A stretch of DNA of 64,000 bases from Isoetes taiwanensis (GCA_021234155.1 JAJEKV010000052.1:4879606-4943605), one strand, 5' to 3'; positions 21,614-32,199 are shown, counted from the first letter of the stretch. The notes: generated from the sequence alone by a model not told the origin. Numbers and translations: made by a program.

Positions 21614-22147
21614 ATCCTCTCAAATTGGCCTAGGATGTCTGTTTTGACTAAAACAAAAGCTAAAACTTACTAACTCAACTTAATTAAGTAACTTTATACA
21701 CTTATAATTTACTCTAAAACACTTTGTATTAAATAAATTTTATCATTTACGAAATTAATAAGGCTCTCCTTTGATATGACTGGCTAAGTGCATATCTTTC
21801 TTCATTAGAGTTACTCCCTTGGCGTGTACTGTGCAGGCTGTTGAGTCTTCAAAATGTTGGACCAGCTTCTGCTCTGCTACTTCTTGACCCTTGGCCTCCC
21901 ACTCTCGTTCTGCCCTCTCCTTTTCTTGTTTCCTTCAGCCTCCTTGGCCTCTGGCTGTTTCGCCTTGTCGAGGAAGCCGAGCAGTCTATTTGGTGCGCGT
22001 CATGTCGATCGGAGTCTTGGTGTCTATCCAGATGCTGTCTCTATCTAGCTTAAGGTCTTGGTTCTAAGTCTAAGGCTTGGCCATTAATATTATCTAACAT
22101 TATTAAAGCTTAAATCTAATTAAGAATTATAATTCAAACACAAACGA

Positions 22148-22228
22148 TGCCTGCCCTCAGTGGTTGACACGGGGGGGTTTGGGGGGGTTCAACCCTATGG
22201 GTAGGAGGTTCGATTCCTGCTACTGTGG
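22148..22228 (+). repeat. SINE-like, tRNA-derived head
   Basis: CCCTCAGTGGTTGACACGGG resembles box A and AGGTTCGATTCCT is a good box B, about 40 bp apart, with a G-run and ttcaaccctatgg between. A related stretch is at 31416-31500. It is probably a tRNA-derived SINE or its head. Confidence 0.55.
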
Positions 22229-22357
22229 GAATCCTTTTAAGATGAGGTTCAAATAGATTGAAAAACTAGACTAATCTAGTTAATTCCTAGGCTAAAATTC
22301 GAATTACCAAGTTACTTTTCTAAAATTTTTGACTTTTTAAACTGGGTTGAGATCAAT

Positions 22358-22424
22358 GTCTCACACGTTGCGCGCAGACAGGAAATGAGATGTTCATTAC
22401 CTGTTCTGGCGCGACGTGTGAGAC
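22358..22424. repeat. 67-nt hairpin element, copy 3
   Basis: It has the same length and ends as the other two, but the centre differs: caggaaatga pairs with tcattacctg. Changes on one arm are largely balanced by changes on the other, so pairing is kept while sequence is not. Confidence 0.75.
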
Positions 22425-22470
22425 CATCCTATTTGGCTCACTAATTTTTGTCTTTTTATGTACTAATTCA

Positions 22471-22689
22471 CTTTAACTGTTACTAATTCACTTTAACTGT
22501 TACTAGCTTAGCATAGACTACAAAAATGAGAAACAAATTTCCCATTTCTCGAGGTTTGAAAATCCTATCAAGTTAGTACTACTGGGAGCATGGTCAGTGC
22601 TTTGCTCTTGGTCTTTCCCATTTCTCGAGGTTTGAGAATCCTATCAAGTTAGTACTACTGGGAGCATGGTCAGTGCTTTGCTCTTGGTC
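22471..22689. repeat. Two short tandem duplications near the PBS
   Basis: A 19-20-bp unit (taattcactttaactgttac) is repeated twice at 22463-22503. A 76-bp unit is repeated at 22538-22613 and 22614-22689 with one visible mismatch. Both lie in the leader just inside the PBS. Confidence 0.85.
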
Positions 22690-22701
22690 TCCAAGAACAT
22701 T

Positions 22702-22713
22702 GCTCTGATACCA
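22702..22713 (-). promoter_or_regulatory. Primer binding site (initiator Met tRNA type)
   Basis: On the minus strand TGGTATCAGAGC follows the LTR end by one base. This is the common plant PBS complementary to the 3' end of initiator methionine tRNA. Confidence 0.88.
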
Positions 22714-22714
22714 C

Positions 22715-25051
22715 TGTGACGTCCCCTACTCATATACGGTGCACTCACCGTATACAAACAGGAGTTCATCCCCCATACCAGCTCCAACCGATACGGGGCC
22801 CCTCCGTGTCACTTTGCAACCTTGAGTTCCAAAGGGGAAGAATGAAGGGGTCATTTTACCTGTCTCCCTTCGGGGCCTACCTAGTCTGCGGAAGGGTAAA
22901 CATACATGTCAGTAGTACATACATCAACATCACATGACCATCACGAAGGATGGTTCACCACATATCGTGTCTGAGCCTTGGGTAGGATTCCCTATGTGAT
23001 GTCTTTTCTTTGTCTATCTGCGAGGGGGATGGACCCAAGCTTGGATCTCCGTGAGGTCATTGCGCATGTAATTCATGGCAATGGATTTGGCCGGCATAAG
23101 AACATGGCATTGGGTTGTCCACTCCATCCGCCCCTCCCGTACACACTTTGTTTGAGTAGGTTGAAAAGTGTTGGGACTCGATCAGCACGGATCGATAGGT
23201 TCAATATCAGATAACGTTTTATCGCAATAATGTATTTTTCGTTTGATACGGCACAAATTTGACGTTTAATCGTCAAAAATACTGCTAAAAAAAATTTCCT
23301 GGCGTCGAAAACTTTCGCGTGGCGAAAACAACTATTTAAACGCTTACGCGAAGTCCGGTTCAGCGTAAAGTTTAAACAAAGATTTTAAACCACGCCAACC
23401 AGGAAATAGTTTCGGCGTAGCGAAATGAACCTGTTTAAACTTACGCGAAAACATCTTCGGCGTAGTTTAAACGTATCAACTTCATAGTTTAACGCGCCCT
23501 CGAAATATATATAGAAAACTTCATTTAAAAACTTCGCTGGCCCTTCGCCGTTTAAACGCAAAAGAATGCTTATGGTTTCGCTGTAGTTTAACCTTATACT
23601 ACCAGAGTTTCGCTGTAGTTTAACATTAAGGCTTCGCTTACGCAAAGTCGGGCGAGGGATTCCAGTAGTTTAAAACTTAGACTTCGCTATCACGCTGAAG
23701 AAAGTTCGCGTAGTTTAAACAAGGTTTCGCTTACGCCAAACTTTTTTTTCCTACGGCGTATTAAATACAAAAAATATGTATTTTTCCCAAAAATACGTAT
23801 TTTTGCACTTTATAATGCCCCAAAAAATAGTTTCATACGCATTTAACCTATCCCTCGCCCGGATGCATAGCCGAGGGGCTATATCCTCGGGTTACATCTC
23901 CCCTGTCCGATGGGGCGTAGGGATCGCCTCCCTCCGTGATCTACATGCCGACTCAAGGTGACTAGAGGGCCCACTTTGCCCTTATTCGACTGAACCCAAT
24001 GGAAAGTGAACCCCACTTCACGGGTGTCGCATGCCTTGCCCACACTCGGTGGCAAGCCATTAGACCTAGTCACAATGACCCCCGGTAGCACTAACACACC
24101 ATAGGGATCGCTCAAGAGTCAGAACACGAACCTCCTTGTGAGCCAGTCTAGTCCCTTCACCCACAACCAGGTGTGGTTCTTGTACACAGGCCGAATCTAT
24201 ATGGTGCTAGAGAGGCTAATCTAGGAGCATCTACTACTAAGCTTTAGGTCTCTACCCCCCTTCCCAATACAAGGAGTTCATAGAGATACATCATCCACAT
24301 ACATCATAAGAGAACTAAAGAACAAGATCTAGTCTATATCATAGAGTTAGGTTCTTTAGTTAGAGTCTGGTATCTAGAGATCTAGAAGGCTGCTATGGGC
24401 AATTTAATAGGCCAAACCTACTGATTCTATGGCTAAAAGAGGGTTTAAGCTATTAAATTGCCTAAATACCTGATCCTTGAGTTCCTCCTCCTGACCTGAG
24501 TTCGACTATCCTGCTGACATGCTCGAATCAAGGGAAACTAATGATGCAATTCTCTCAGACAGAGTCTGGGAGGCGGTTTTGACCCTTGGGGCAGCCAAAA
24601 CAGAGCTCTAAAACCCTAGAAACGAAAAATGGGCAAGTTAGGGTTTCCCTTCCTAAATAGACATGGGGGTGGCTAGGGTTTCCAATTATCCCCTTTAGGC
24701 ATGTGGGATAATTGGGAATGGGCCCACTTGCCTTTAATGGCTAGGTGGCAAAATGTGCCCACATGGAAAGGTGTGCCCACATTAATGTGCATATTGGTAA
24801 ATGTGCACATTAATTGCACACTTGGGTATGGCCCACTTGGCATAAAGTGTCCACATGGGAAAATGTGCACCTAGATAAATGTGCACATGGTTAAATGTGC
24901 ACATTAATAAATGCACACTCCTTGCAAGTTGCCCCCTAGGGGCTACCCACCTGGCTACACGTCGGCGTACACGTCAGTCGGGGTGGCGTGTACGCGTGAC
25001 GAGGCAGTACAGTATACGTCCTGGGACCGTATACTGTGCTGGAACGTCACA
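22715..25051 (-). repeat. Right LTR (5' LTR) of the minus-strand element
   Basis: It is 2337 bp long, about 670 bp longer than its partner because of an insert at about 23179-23858. Outside the insert it matches 12827-14495 closely, with clustered differences near 22800-23060 and 23860-23960 and one inverted segment (22967-23022). Confidence 0.85.
23179..23858. other. Unusual insert present in one LTR only
   Basis: The partner LTR goes from gttgggac to ccggatgcat in about 14 bp; here 680 bp intervene. The insert repeats two words many times in alternation, GTTTAAAC (or GTTTAA) and TTCGC/GCGAA, at intervals of roughly 20-60 bp, and is rich in both A/T and CpG. An inverted pair gggcgagggat (near 23651) and atccctcgccc (near 23849) marks its right part. 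No convincing frame is seen. I do not recognise the source. Confidence 0.6.
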
Positions 25052-25324
25052 AAGATAGAAGTCATAATTTTTTTAGGCTTAACAATGAAAATCTAATAAT
25101 TGTTGTGATAATGATTATGGATATATTGTGAGAAGTAACACTTGTATAGGCTATATAATTTTGTATAGGTACAAATATAGCTTATATGTACGTAATAAGT
25201 AGCTAATAGCAAGTTGATCAATTCAATAAACTTAAGTCTTTATATTCATGTGTGAGATCTTGCAGGGTTAGTGCAAGTTCGTCACCTTAGCGTGAGGACA
25301 ACATTAGCCTAAGGGGGAGGAGAA
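25052..25324 (+). mobile_element. Second gypsy element resumes; polypurine tract at its end
   Basis: The sequence continues the 3' untranslated part interrupted at 12826. It ends in AAGGGGGAGGAGAA at 25311-25324, directly before TGTGATG, the start of an LTR in plus orientation. Confidence 0.7.
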
Positions 25325-26560
25325 TGTGATGTTCCCCAGAAATATACGCCATAAATACGTATATTTCTAGGCCTCGTCACCGTATAAGCCTATCATTATA
25401 GCCTTGTACACCATAGTAAGTGGAAAAGGGAGCATGGCCAAGTTATTTACATAACTTAGCCAACCTTAGGCTTAGCCATTTCTACATGGCCTCAACCTAG
25501 TGGCCACCCACCACATGGAAGCATCCCATTGGAACCACGTTGCAGCGACATGGAACCTATAAGTACCCTAACCCTAACCCTAACCCTAGGCCACTTTTTT
25601 GGGTCCACCTGCCTTGAGACCTGTTCTTTGCTCGGAACTCCGTATCGAAAATCATTCGTTGCGGCATAGCTCAGATCGATAACCCCAAGGCAATGCGCTC
25701 ATCAGAAGGAGGAGGAATCACTTGACTCATCATCAAGTCATGGAGACCTCAGGAATTGGAGGAAGTTCGTCTGAAGCAGGTATTCATAGTAGCTTCATAC
25801 GTAGATCATCTGGAACCTAGGATTCCAGATGAGCTAGTATTTTATCTTGTTAGTAGAGCCTTTGGTTGATTGAGGTAGAGCCTTTTATCATGTTATATTG
25901 AGGTACGATGTTGGTTGATCTTATGTTTGCACCTCTTGTGTATTGGGAAGGGGGTAGAGACCAGTGGCTATTATTTAGATGATACTTCTAGTTTAGACCC
26001 CTTAGTTCCTATTACTATGCAGCCTGTGCATAGGAATCCAACCCGGCTACGGGGGCTACGGAATGACTTAGCACCATACAACGAGGCTAGTGGCAAAACG
26101 GAGGGAGGCCCCTGCTGAGCGCGGTGTTGGCCTGTCTCTTGTTTTGGGGAGTTCAGTCGGGTATGATGGAACCACTAGACCTCGGGAAGGGGAGATGGAA
26201 CCCTTCCTACCTCATCGGACCCGGGAGTTGCAAACCAGAGTAGTCTCGAGGTTATAGTCATGCCAGAGCCCGATCTATCCAGTATGCAAAGTACGCACAG
26301 GAGGGGTGGATGGAGTGGTCAACCCTAGCCATTGTTTATAGCGAGCCTTGCCATTGTTATATCTCAACCTACTCTATCTTGTGGCCCAGTCGTCAGTCTG
26401 CTTCCTTACAAGTCTGAGCCTGGGTAGGAGCTCTCATGTTTTGTGGCATGTTGATATCTTTGTTGTATCTATGGATGTACGGGTGTGCTACCCTTCGAGA
26501 TAGTTATATATATTGTTGTTGTTAGTGCTGACATTATGTTATGCTTCCTCTGTTATAGGA
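25325..26560 (+). repeat. 3' LTR of the second gypsy element
   Basis: It begins TGTGATGTTCC after the polypurine tract. Inside the first 60 bp, agaaatatacg and cgtatatttct pair (25338-25368). A TATA-like TATAAG is at 25558. Parts such as gcacaggaggggtggatgg (about 26296) match the reverse of the 12827-14495 LTR, so the two families are related. The end is unclear: the LINE tail begins at 26568. Confidence 0.65.
25566..25588 (+). repeat. Telomere-like CCCTAA repeats in the LTR
   Basis: Almost four units of CCCTAA follow the TATA-like box within 10 bp, so they would lie at or just after the transcription start. The plant telomere unit is CCCTAAA, so this is similar but not identical. Confidence 0.7.
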
Positions 26561-26567
26561 GCCCATA

Positions 26568-26592
26568 GGAAGGAAGGAAGGAAGGAAGGAAG
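26568..26592 (+). repeat. (GGAA)n tail of the LINE
   Basis: About six GGAA units sit at the LINE 3' end in place of poly-A. The related LINE at 38 kb ends in an ATTC-like repeat. Confidence 0.85.
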
Positions 26593-26782
26593 TATATTTT
26601 AGCATCCACGGAGGCCAACTGGCCTATGAGACGGTTATAGACATACAATATATCGGATAGTATCCAAACACAAAAGAAAACCACCAAAGCCCTATACAAT
26701 GTGTCTACCACTGGGACGAAAAAATCCCCCATGTGGGAGGAAAAACCCTTGTAGTAGGCATTCAAATTCCCTATCCAGGCGC

Positions 26783-28685
26783 TCAAATTCCCTGTGCTAT
26801 AAGGGACTCCTCGACGGTGGAGACTTGCAGAATGTAGGATGGGAGACGTGCAACCATTGGCGAAGCCAGCAGTTGATGAATTGCTATCTCAGAGCATCTG
26901 AGATCGGCATGATCGGCACGGATGTGTGCATATGCCGGACACTCCTGTAGAGCATGGTGTTCATCTTCTACTATCTGGATGTGACAGCACTGGCATAATC
27001 TCTCATGCCGGGGGATTCCCTGCCCTCCATCCGTACCCCAGCGGCCTGTCTCAGTTCTAGAATGGTGGGACCCTGTTCTCATTGCAGTTATGGCTCTCCG
27101 TTTCTTGGTAGAGATGTGTGCCTTCAAATATTGGTGGGGGTCAAGTTCAAGCGACGGATTAACCTGCATGTGGTAGTGCTCTGTTTTGGGCTTTGCAAGA
27201 GTGGGCACATCCCACAGAGAGGCAGCAAAGCGCTCATTCAAATGCAGCTCCTGTTCCGCGATATCCGGCATATCCATAATCTATTGATAGTCTATGGACC
27301 ATCTTGCGAACCACCCCTTACAATGCTCCTGCCACACTCTCTTCAGCCGTTCCGGCCCTTGTGCCAATAACAGAGCCCGGGGAGGGAGACGTTGTGCATC
27401 CATTCTGTCAACCTTATAGAAATACGCAAGGTGCCTGCGCATAGCAGAATGCTGCAGGGGCCAAAAGCCAGTCTCATACAGCAAAATCGGATAAGGCACC
27501 GTGTCCTTGACGCCTAGGCTGTATGTCAGGAAGGCCTTCTGTACCCTCTCTAGCTTATCCCAAGTGCTCTTGCTAATCGCTGGCCCCCAGACCTCTACCC
27601 CATACAGCAATACCGGTTCAACGAGTGCTCGGAACAGGTGTGCTTTGCGTGCCCAATCGCAGAGATCTATTCTGTAACAGCTATTTTGCATTGCATACAG
27701 GGCTTTCCATCCCGCGCTAACCCTTCTTTCTACACATTCATCCCATAGCATGTTAGCAGAAAAATCGATTCCCAGATACTTAAAGGTCCTTACAACTTCC
27801 ATCCTTTGTCCTCTGTAATAGAAGTCTGGGATATCATGTTGCGCAGACAGGATTAGCAACAACTTGGTTTTCTGCAGGTTGACGGCCATTCCTGGTATGT
27901 CACAGAATCGACTGAGAGCATCCAAATGTTCCTGTATACTCCTAGTTGTATGGGACAATAAGCCCAGATCGTCTGCATAGAGCAACTGTTTTATTGTATA
28001 TGCCTCTGGCAACTGCGGGCCACCACCTCCATGTTCTTGCATCCAGGTCTCCAATATAGAGTGCAAAAAGCGTTGAAGATAACAAACATCCCTGTTTAAC
28101 ACCCATGGTGCTATTCACCCGGTGATCTGACGCAGGCAAAGTGGCATATATTCCGTCATAGAGCCGGTAGATTGCATTCTGCAAATCCTGTAGGACATGT
28201 AGCTCTTACAAGCGTTGCCACAACAGGTCCCGAGGGACTGTATCATATAACGTCTTAAAATCCACGAAACAGCAATACAAGTCACGTCGTGCATTGCGGC
28301 TAACTTCCATAAGAATTCTGAGAGTAAAAATATGATCACTCGTGGAGTGGGCAGGGCACAAACCTGCCTGACCAACTGCACATACTCCAGCTCCCTTAGC
28401 CCATTGCATTAACTTCTTCTCCAGCACACCTGCTAGAAGTTTTGCGAGTAACGGGCTCACCATGATCATACGGTAGTTGGTGGAGTCATCCCCACTTCCT
28501 GTCTTATGAATAGGGGTGATCTTGCTAACCATCCATTCCTGTGGGAGGCCCTCTCTGATGGCCTGATGATTATCACTGTCAAAGGCCCTAGCAAAGCTGG
28601 CCCACCCCATTTCAACAGCTCGGGCTGAAGTCCCTGCAAGTCCTTTCTTTACCTTTAGCAAGATGTCTAAGACCCTAGTGGACAT
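26783..28685 (-). pseudogene. LINE-B reverse transcriptase and C-terminal zinc finger
   Basis: Four minus-strand frames carry it. 28685-28206 has the RT N-terminal part (THKTGSGD-like IHKTGSGDDSTNYRMI, CFVDFKTLYDTVPRDLL). 28184-27942 has GVKQGCLLS. 28102-27281 has YADDLGLLSH, the catalytic pair, and FKYLGIDF. 27277-26783 has RTGSHHSRTETGRW and a CQCC...H...C finger. The catalytic DD is kept, but at least three frame changes break the protein. In the related copy at 38.2-39.7 kb the RT region is one open frame. Confidence 0.85.
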
Positions 28686-30350
28686 CCTCCTCTGAAAGCT
28701 GTAGTGTTTCTCCTAGCTGATCTGGTACCTTAGCGATCGCTCCTGGGGGGTCATACAACTCCTCCAACCGTTGTCTCCACTGGTCTGAGGTAACATTGCC
28801 AGGTGGTTGATGCCTCTTATACAGCACTCTACGCCAAAAGGCTTTTGGCTCAGTTATCAGCAGATCAAACATACGCTGCTGATTTTCTGCAACATAGCGA
28901 TGCTTTTGGGATTTCAAGAATGCCTTATAGTCCCTAATGGCCTGTTGCCAGAGCTGTGGGTCTAAAATGGTGCATTCGGCGTCAAACCAGGGGTTCTGAG
29001 GGAATTGCGCAGTGTCCCTTCGCGGGGGCTTTCTTGCTGCAAAGCATTCACTTGCCGCTGCGAGTAAGGCCTTCACCAACCATTCACACTTATCATGCAA
29101 TGTATAGAGGGCATCAATCCCCTGTAGCTTATAGCGCAACCTCATATTCTGCTTGCTTCCGATAGTTCGGGGTGTATCCCAAACCCCGAGGGCGCTTATC
29201 TTGTGGCCACGCCACTGAGTACCTCCAATCCAAAGTGACATAAAGTGGATAATAGTCTGACAAAGTCTCCTCATCTCTTGTTCTTGTGCCTGTCGCGAAA
29301 TCTCTAATGATATCAAGTTCTGGCACTGGAGCTAGGAGATAGTCCACCACGTTGGCTCCACCATCGCATCCGTCGGTTCTGCAAGTGAAGCCCCTAACCG
29401 CGGCTATCTGAGCATACCATTGCAGATCACCATGTCAAAGATCTGGCATAGCTGGACCAACTCTTTTCCAAAGGCTCCAGAGATTGTATCCTGGGACCGT
29501 CTTGCATGCTGGGATGCACCTGTTTCTAGCCAAAGTGGGTTGGAGTCAGCATTTCCCTGGAAGGTGACCGACTGCCACTGTGTCGTATGTGCATTGAAAT
29601 CTCCTAATAAAAACACATGACCCTCCTGGCGATACTGCTCTATGTCATCATACAGTTCCCTATAGGGCATATGCACATCTATATCTGCCTGATAAACCCT
29701 GTAGAACTTAGAAGTTTCATGGGGTATATAACATCCTGCAATAAACAGTGGACAGTGGTGAGGCTGCAGCACTCGTATCCACAGGTAGTGGTTGAGTCTA
29801 TCAGCCTTGTGGAGCGAGACTATGGATGCTATAGCATCTTTGAAGTAGCACGCGACTCCTCCATACCCTCGCTTGCCATGGCGCTCATTGGCCAGTGAGA
29901 AATGATGGTATCCTGGGATGTCCGGTAACAGATGACCACTATATTCTCATGTCTCTTGCAAGAAGATGATGTCCATGCCTGTAGCAATTTCAGCAATGCC
30001 CTCGCTGCGCTTCCAGGGGAATCCCCTACAGTTCTATGATACAATTCGAAGGCACTCTTCCTATGCTGTCTGTCATTGGCAGGTGTCGGGGCTCTCATGT
30101 CCGGCTCTGCTGCTGTGGGTGGTGCCCGGGTACTTGGTCCTAGCTGTTGTGTGTGATCTGCCGTTCTGGAGGTGGGGGATCCAGAAGTGCTTGGCCCCCT
30201 AGTCGCCGTTTCTGCCACTGTTGGCCATGGAGGCACAAATACCTTCATCTTGTCATTAGCCAGACCTGTCGATCCCCCTGCCTGCCTGACCTGTCTAATC
30301 TTTACAAACTCCTCTTGCCTCTCCTTCTGTTGAGCCGGGGTCAGATCCAT
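28675..30350 (-). pseudogene. LINE-B endonuclease and linker, broken
   Basis: Frame 29772-29404 contains LLGDFNAHT, the metal-binding endonuclease motif, and VICNGMLR. Frame 29350-29129 has DEETLSDYYPLYVTL, corresponding to the final SDHxP motif. Frame 29316-28675 is the linker up to the RT. The frame at 30350-29829 joins a Pro/Thr/Ser-rich stretch to the early endonuclease region. Confidence 0.75.
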
Positions 30351-30362
30351 GTCTAAGTATAC

Positions 30363-31184
30363 CTATGTCTCCTTCAAACGACTAGCACGCTGCAGCATCA
30401 ACGTCTTCGATGCCTGGTCGAGCACTGTAAGTTTGACTAGTCGGGGTTTCATGTTTGGCCCTCCGACTCTGGTTAGGTTCCTTACTGTCAAGTGCTGCAA
30501 TTGGAGCCTTGCCAACACCAGGGCATTGAGCTTAACTAGCAGATCTTCACCCTGTTCTTCAGGCAAGCCCTGAACCATAATGTTCAGCCGCCGAGATTGG
30601 CGGTCCTTCTCCTCGCGAAGGACCCGTCTAATTCCATGTGCAACCTCTGCCTCAGGTATTGGGCATGCTGATGATGCTGCCCCTACGGAGGTACTTGTCT
30701 GTTTCATATTCATGCGCAGATCATACATCTCCGGCTGGAACTCGGCCATCCTCTTCTCAAGGGCCGAAAGCCTGGGCACTGCTTCGTGACTTTCCGGCTG
30801 TCTCTTTTCTAGGTTGTCCAACCTCCCCTGCATCCCACACATTCTAGCCTCCTGGTCTGCCAAACGGTCGCTTGGGCCAACCATCTGTGCAACCTGCGCC
30901 ACTGCCTGTCTGAGCTCATTTTGCAGTTGTAACACGTCCTCTGACATTTGCCGTTGGAGCTGATCTAGATGTCGGGTTGCATCGCTCACGGTGTGGGACA
31001 TCGCTGTCAATTCACTTCTTAGCTGGGCGACATTATCGCGTGCTTGTCTATGCTCAAAGTCAGCCAGCCCAAAGCGGTCATCCAGTGGCCTGATGCATTC
31101 CTCCAGCGTCGAAATACGTTCCTTTTCTTTCGCCAACTGTTTCTTGAGAGTAGTTGCCGGTTGGGGGTCCCTTTGCATCTCCAC
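30363..31184 (-). CDS. LINE-B ORF1: coiled coil plus RNA-binding domain
   Basis: This 273-residue frame matches the layout of L1-type ORF1 proteins, which coat element RNA. Residues 1-165 are heptad-rich (LKKQLAKEKERISTLEE, LDQLQRQMSEDVLQLQNEL). Residues 185-273 read EEKDRQSRRLNIMVQGLPEE and KPRLVKLTVLDQASKTLML, like the RRM-type domain of ORF1p. No zinc knuckle is seen. It is one of the better preserved parts of this LINE. Upstream sequence to about 31330 is its 5' UTR. Confidence 0.7.
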   Translation of the reverse strand: MEMQRDPQPATTLKKQLAKEKERISTLEECIRPLDDRFGLADFEHRQARDNVAQLRSELTAMSHTVSDATRHLDQLQRQMSEDVLQLQNELRQAVAQVAQMVGPSDRLADQEARMCGMQGRLDNLEKRQPESHEAVPRLSALEKRMAEFQPEMYDLRMNMKQTSTSVGAASSACPIPEAEVAHGIRRVLREEKDRQSRRLNIMVQGLPEEQGEDLLVKLNALVLARLQLQHLTVRNLTRVGGPNMKPRLVKLTVLDQASKTLMLQRASRLKET

Positions 31185-31415
31185 ACTTGTGAGCTTGTCC
31201 TGTATGGCATTCAGCTTTGCCTCAAGGGCATGTATTGCCTCCGTCTGTGTGATGTGCTTCGAGGGGGAGGAGCCCTCGCCATTACATGCCCGCTTCTTTA
31301 GCGCATGCAGATTCTCCTCCCTTGTTTGTCAGGCCTACAACTTTCGAGCACTCCAGAGTGAATTAGAAATGTACAGGAAGTATATAGGAATTCAAAGATT
31401 GAAAAAGAAGTACAA

Positions 31416-31500
31416 AGAGTGCCCACCCTTAGTGGTTGGCATGGGGGGGTTTGGGAGGATTCAACCCTATGGATGGGGAACTCAATTCCAATTGTCGCCG
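31416..31500 (+). repeat. SINE-like stretch, diverged
   Basis: Ccttagtggttggcatgggg, the gggtttgggagg run and ttcaaccctatgg match the tRNA-like region at 22148-22228, but box B is decayed (aactcaattcc). It lies between the LINE 5' end and a minisatellite. Confidence 0.5.
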
Positions 31501-31594
31501 GAATTCTTTTGGAGTGGGAAGGAGTTGGAAGCTGGGCTATTAGAGATTTTGCTTTCTAGCTTGGTATCTAAACTGGCGGACTTTGGGAAAATGT

Positions 31595-32190
31595 GCTAGT
31601 GCGCCTGGAGCATCAAAAACTCATAGTGCGCCTGGAACATCATTGGAAAAACGTGCTAGTGCACCTGGAGCATCAAATTTGGGGCATCAAAAACTCATAG
31701 TGCACATGGGGCATCAAAAACTCATAGTGCGCTGGAGCATCAAAACTCATAGTGCGCCTGGAGCATCAAATTCTCATAGTGCGCTGGAGCATCAAATTTG
31801 GGGCATCAAAAACTCATAGTGTACCTGGAGCATCAAAAACTCATAGTCGCCCCCAAATTTGGGGCATCAAAAACTCATAGTCTTATTTGGAGCATCAAAT
31901 TTGGGGCATCAAAAACTCATAGTGCGCCAGTCCAAGCTAGAAGAGCTTGGCATCAAATTTGGGGCATCAAAAACTCATAGTGCACCTGGAGCATCAAAAA
32001 CTCATAGTGCGCCAGTCCAAGCTAGAAGAGCTAGAAGAGCTTGGGAAAACGTGCTTTAGTTTGTGATTTGGAGCATCAAAAACTCATAGTGCGCCGATCC
32101 AAGCTAGAAGAGCTTGGTATCTAAACCGGCAGACTTTGGGAAAACATGCTTTAGTTTTTGATTTGGAGCATCAAAAACTCATAGTGCGCC
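31595..32190 (+). repeat. Minisatellite with a gcatcaaaaactcatagtg core
   Basis: A core of about 20 bp (gcatcaaaaactcatagtg) recurs about 15 times, joined by a few alternative spacers: gcgcctggagcatc, catcaaatttggg, and ccagtccaagctagaagagc. Spacers alternate irregularly, giving a composite array. Open frames across it exist only because the unit lacks stops. Confidence 0.85.
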
Positions 32191-32199
32191 GGTTTTGAC

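Larger units (their letters stand above)
12827..25051 (-). mobile_element. 12.2-kb minus-strand LTR element, probably non-autonomous
   Basis: Two direct LTRs (12827-14495 and 22715-25051) flank an 8.2-kb interior. Minus orientation follows from the PBS TGGTATCAGAGC, one base inside the right LTR, and the purine tract next to the left LTR. Flanking bases are aagac on the left and aagat on the right, a 4/5 match to a 5-bp duplication. The LTRs resemble the LTR at 25325 in reverse, so this is a relative of the gypsy element it interrupts. I see no RT, RNase H or integrase motif inside; minus-strand frames are polar and gag-like. It is best read as a gag-only or LARD-type element, or a badly decayed one. 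Confidence 0.8.
26568..31330 (-). mobile_element. Minus-strand LINE (family B), full-length but decayed
   Basis: Reading on the minus strand: an ORF1 with coiled coil, an endonuclease, an RT with YADD, a C-terminal zinc finger, a short 3' UTR and a (TTCC)n tail (plus strand 26568-26592). Multiple frameshifts separate the parts. A second copy of the family is at 38024-40695, and a fragment at 37724-38023. Confidence 0.85.

Noticed and set aside
25566-25588. A true interstitial telomere
   Set aside because: Fewer than four units, of the CCCTAA and not the plant CCCTAAA type, and placed within an LTR.
31583-32059. Open frames across the minisatellite
   Set aside because: They are open only because the repeat unit lacks stops; the products are simple repeats.
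31595-32190. CRISPR-like array of a repeated core and variable spacers
   Set aside because: Cores and spacers are both repeated, the spacers fall into a few types, and the surroundings are plant nuclear DNA; it is a minisatellite.
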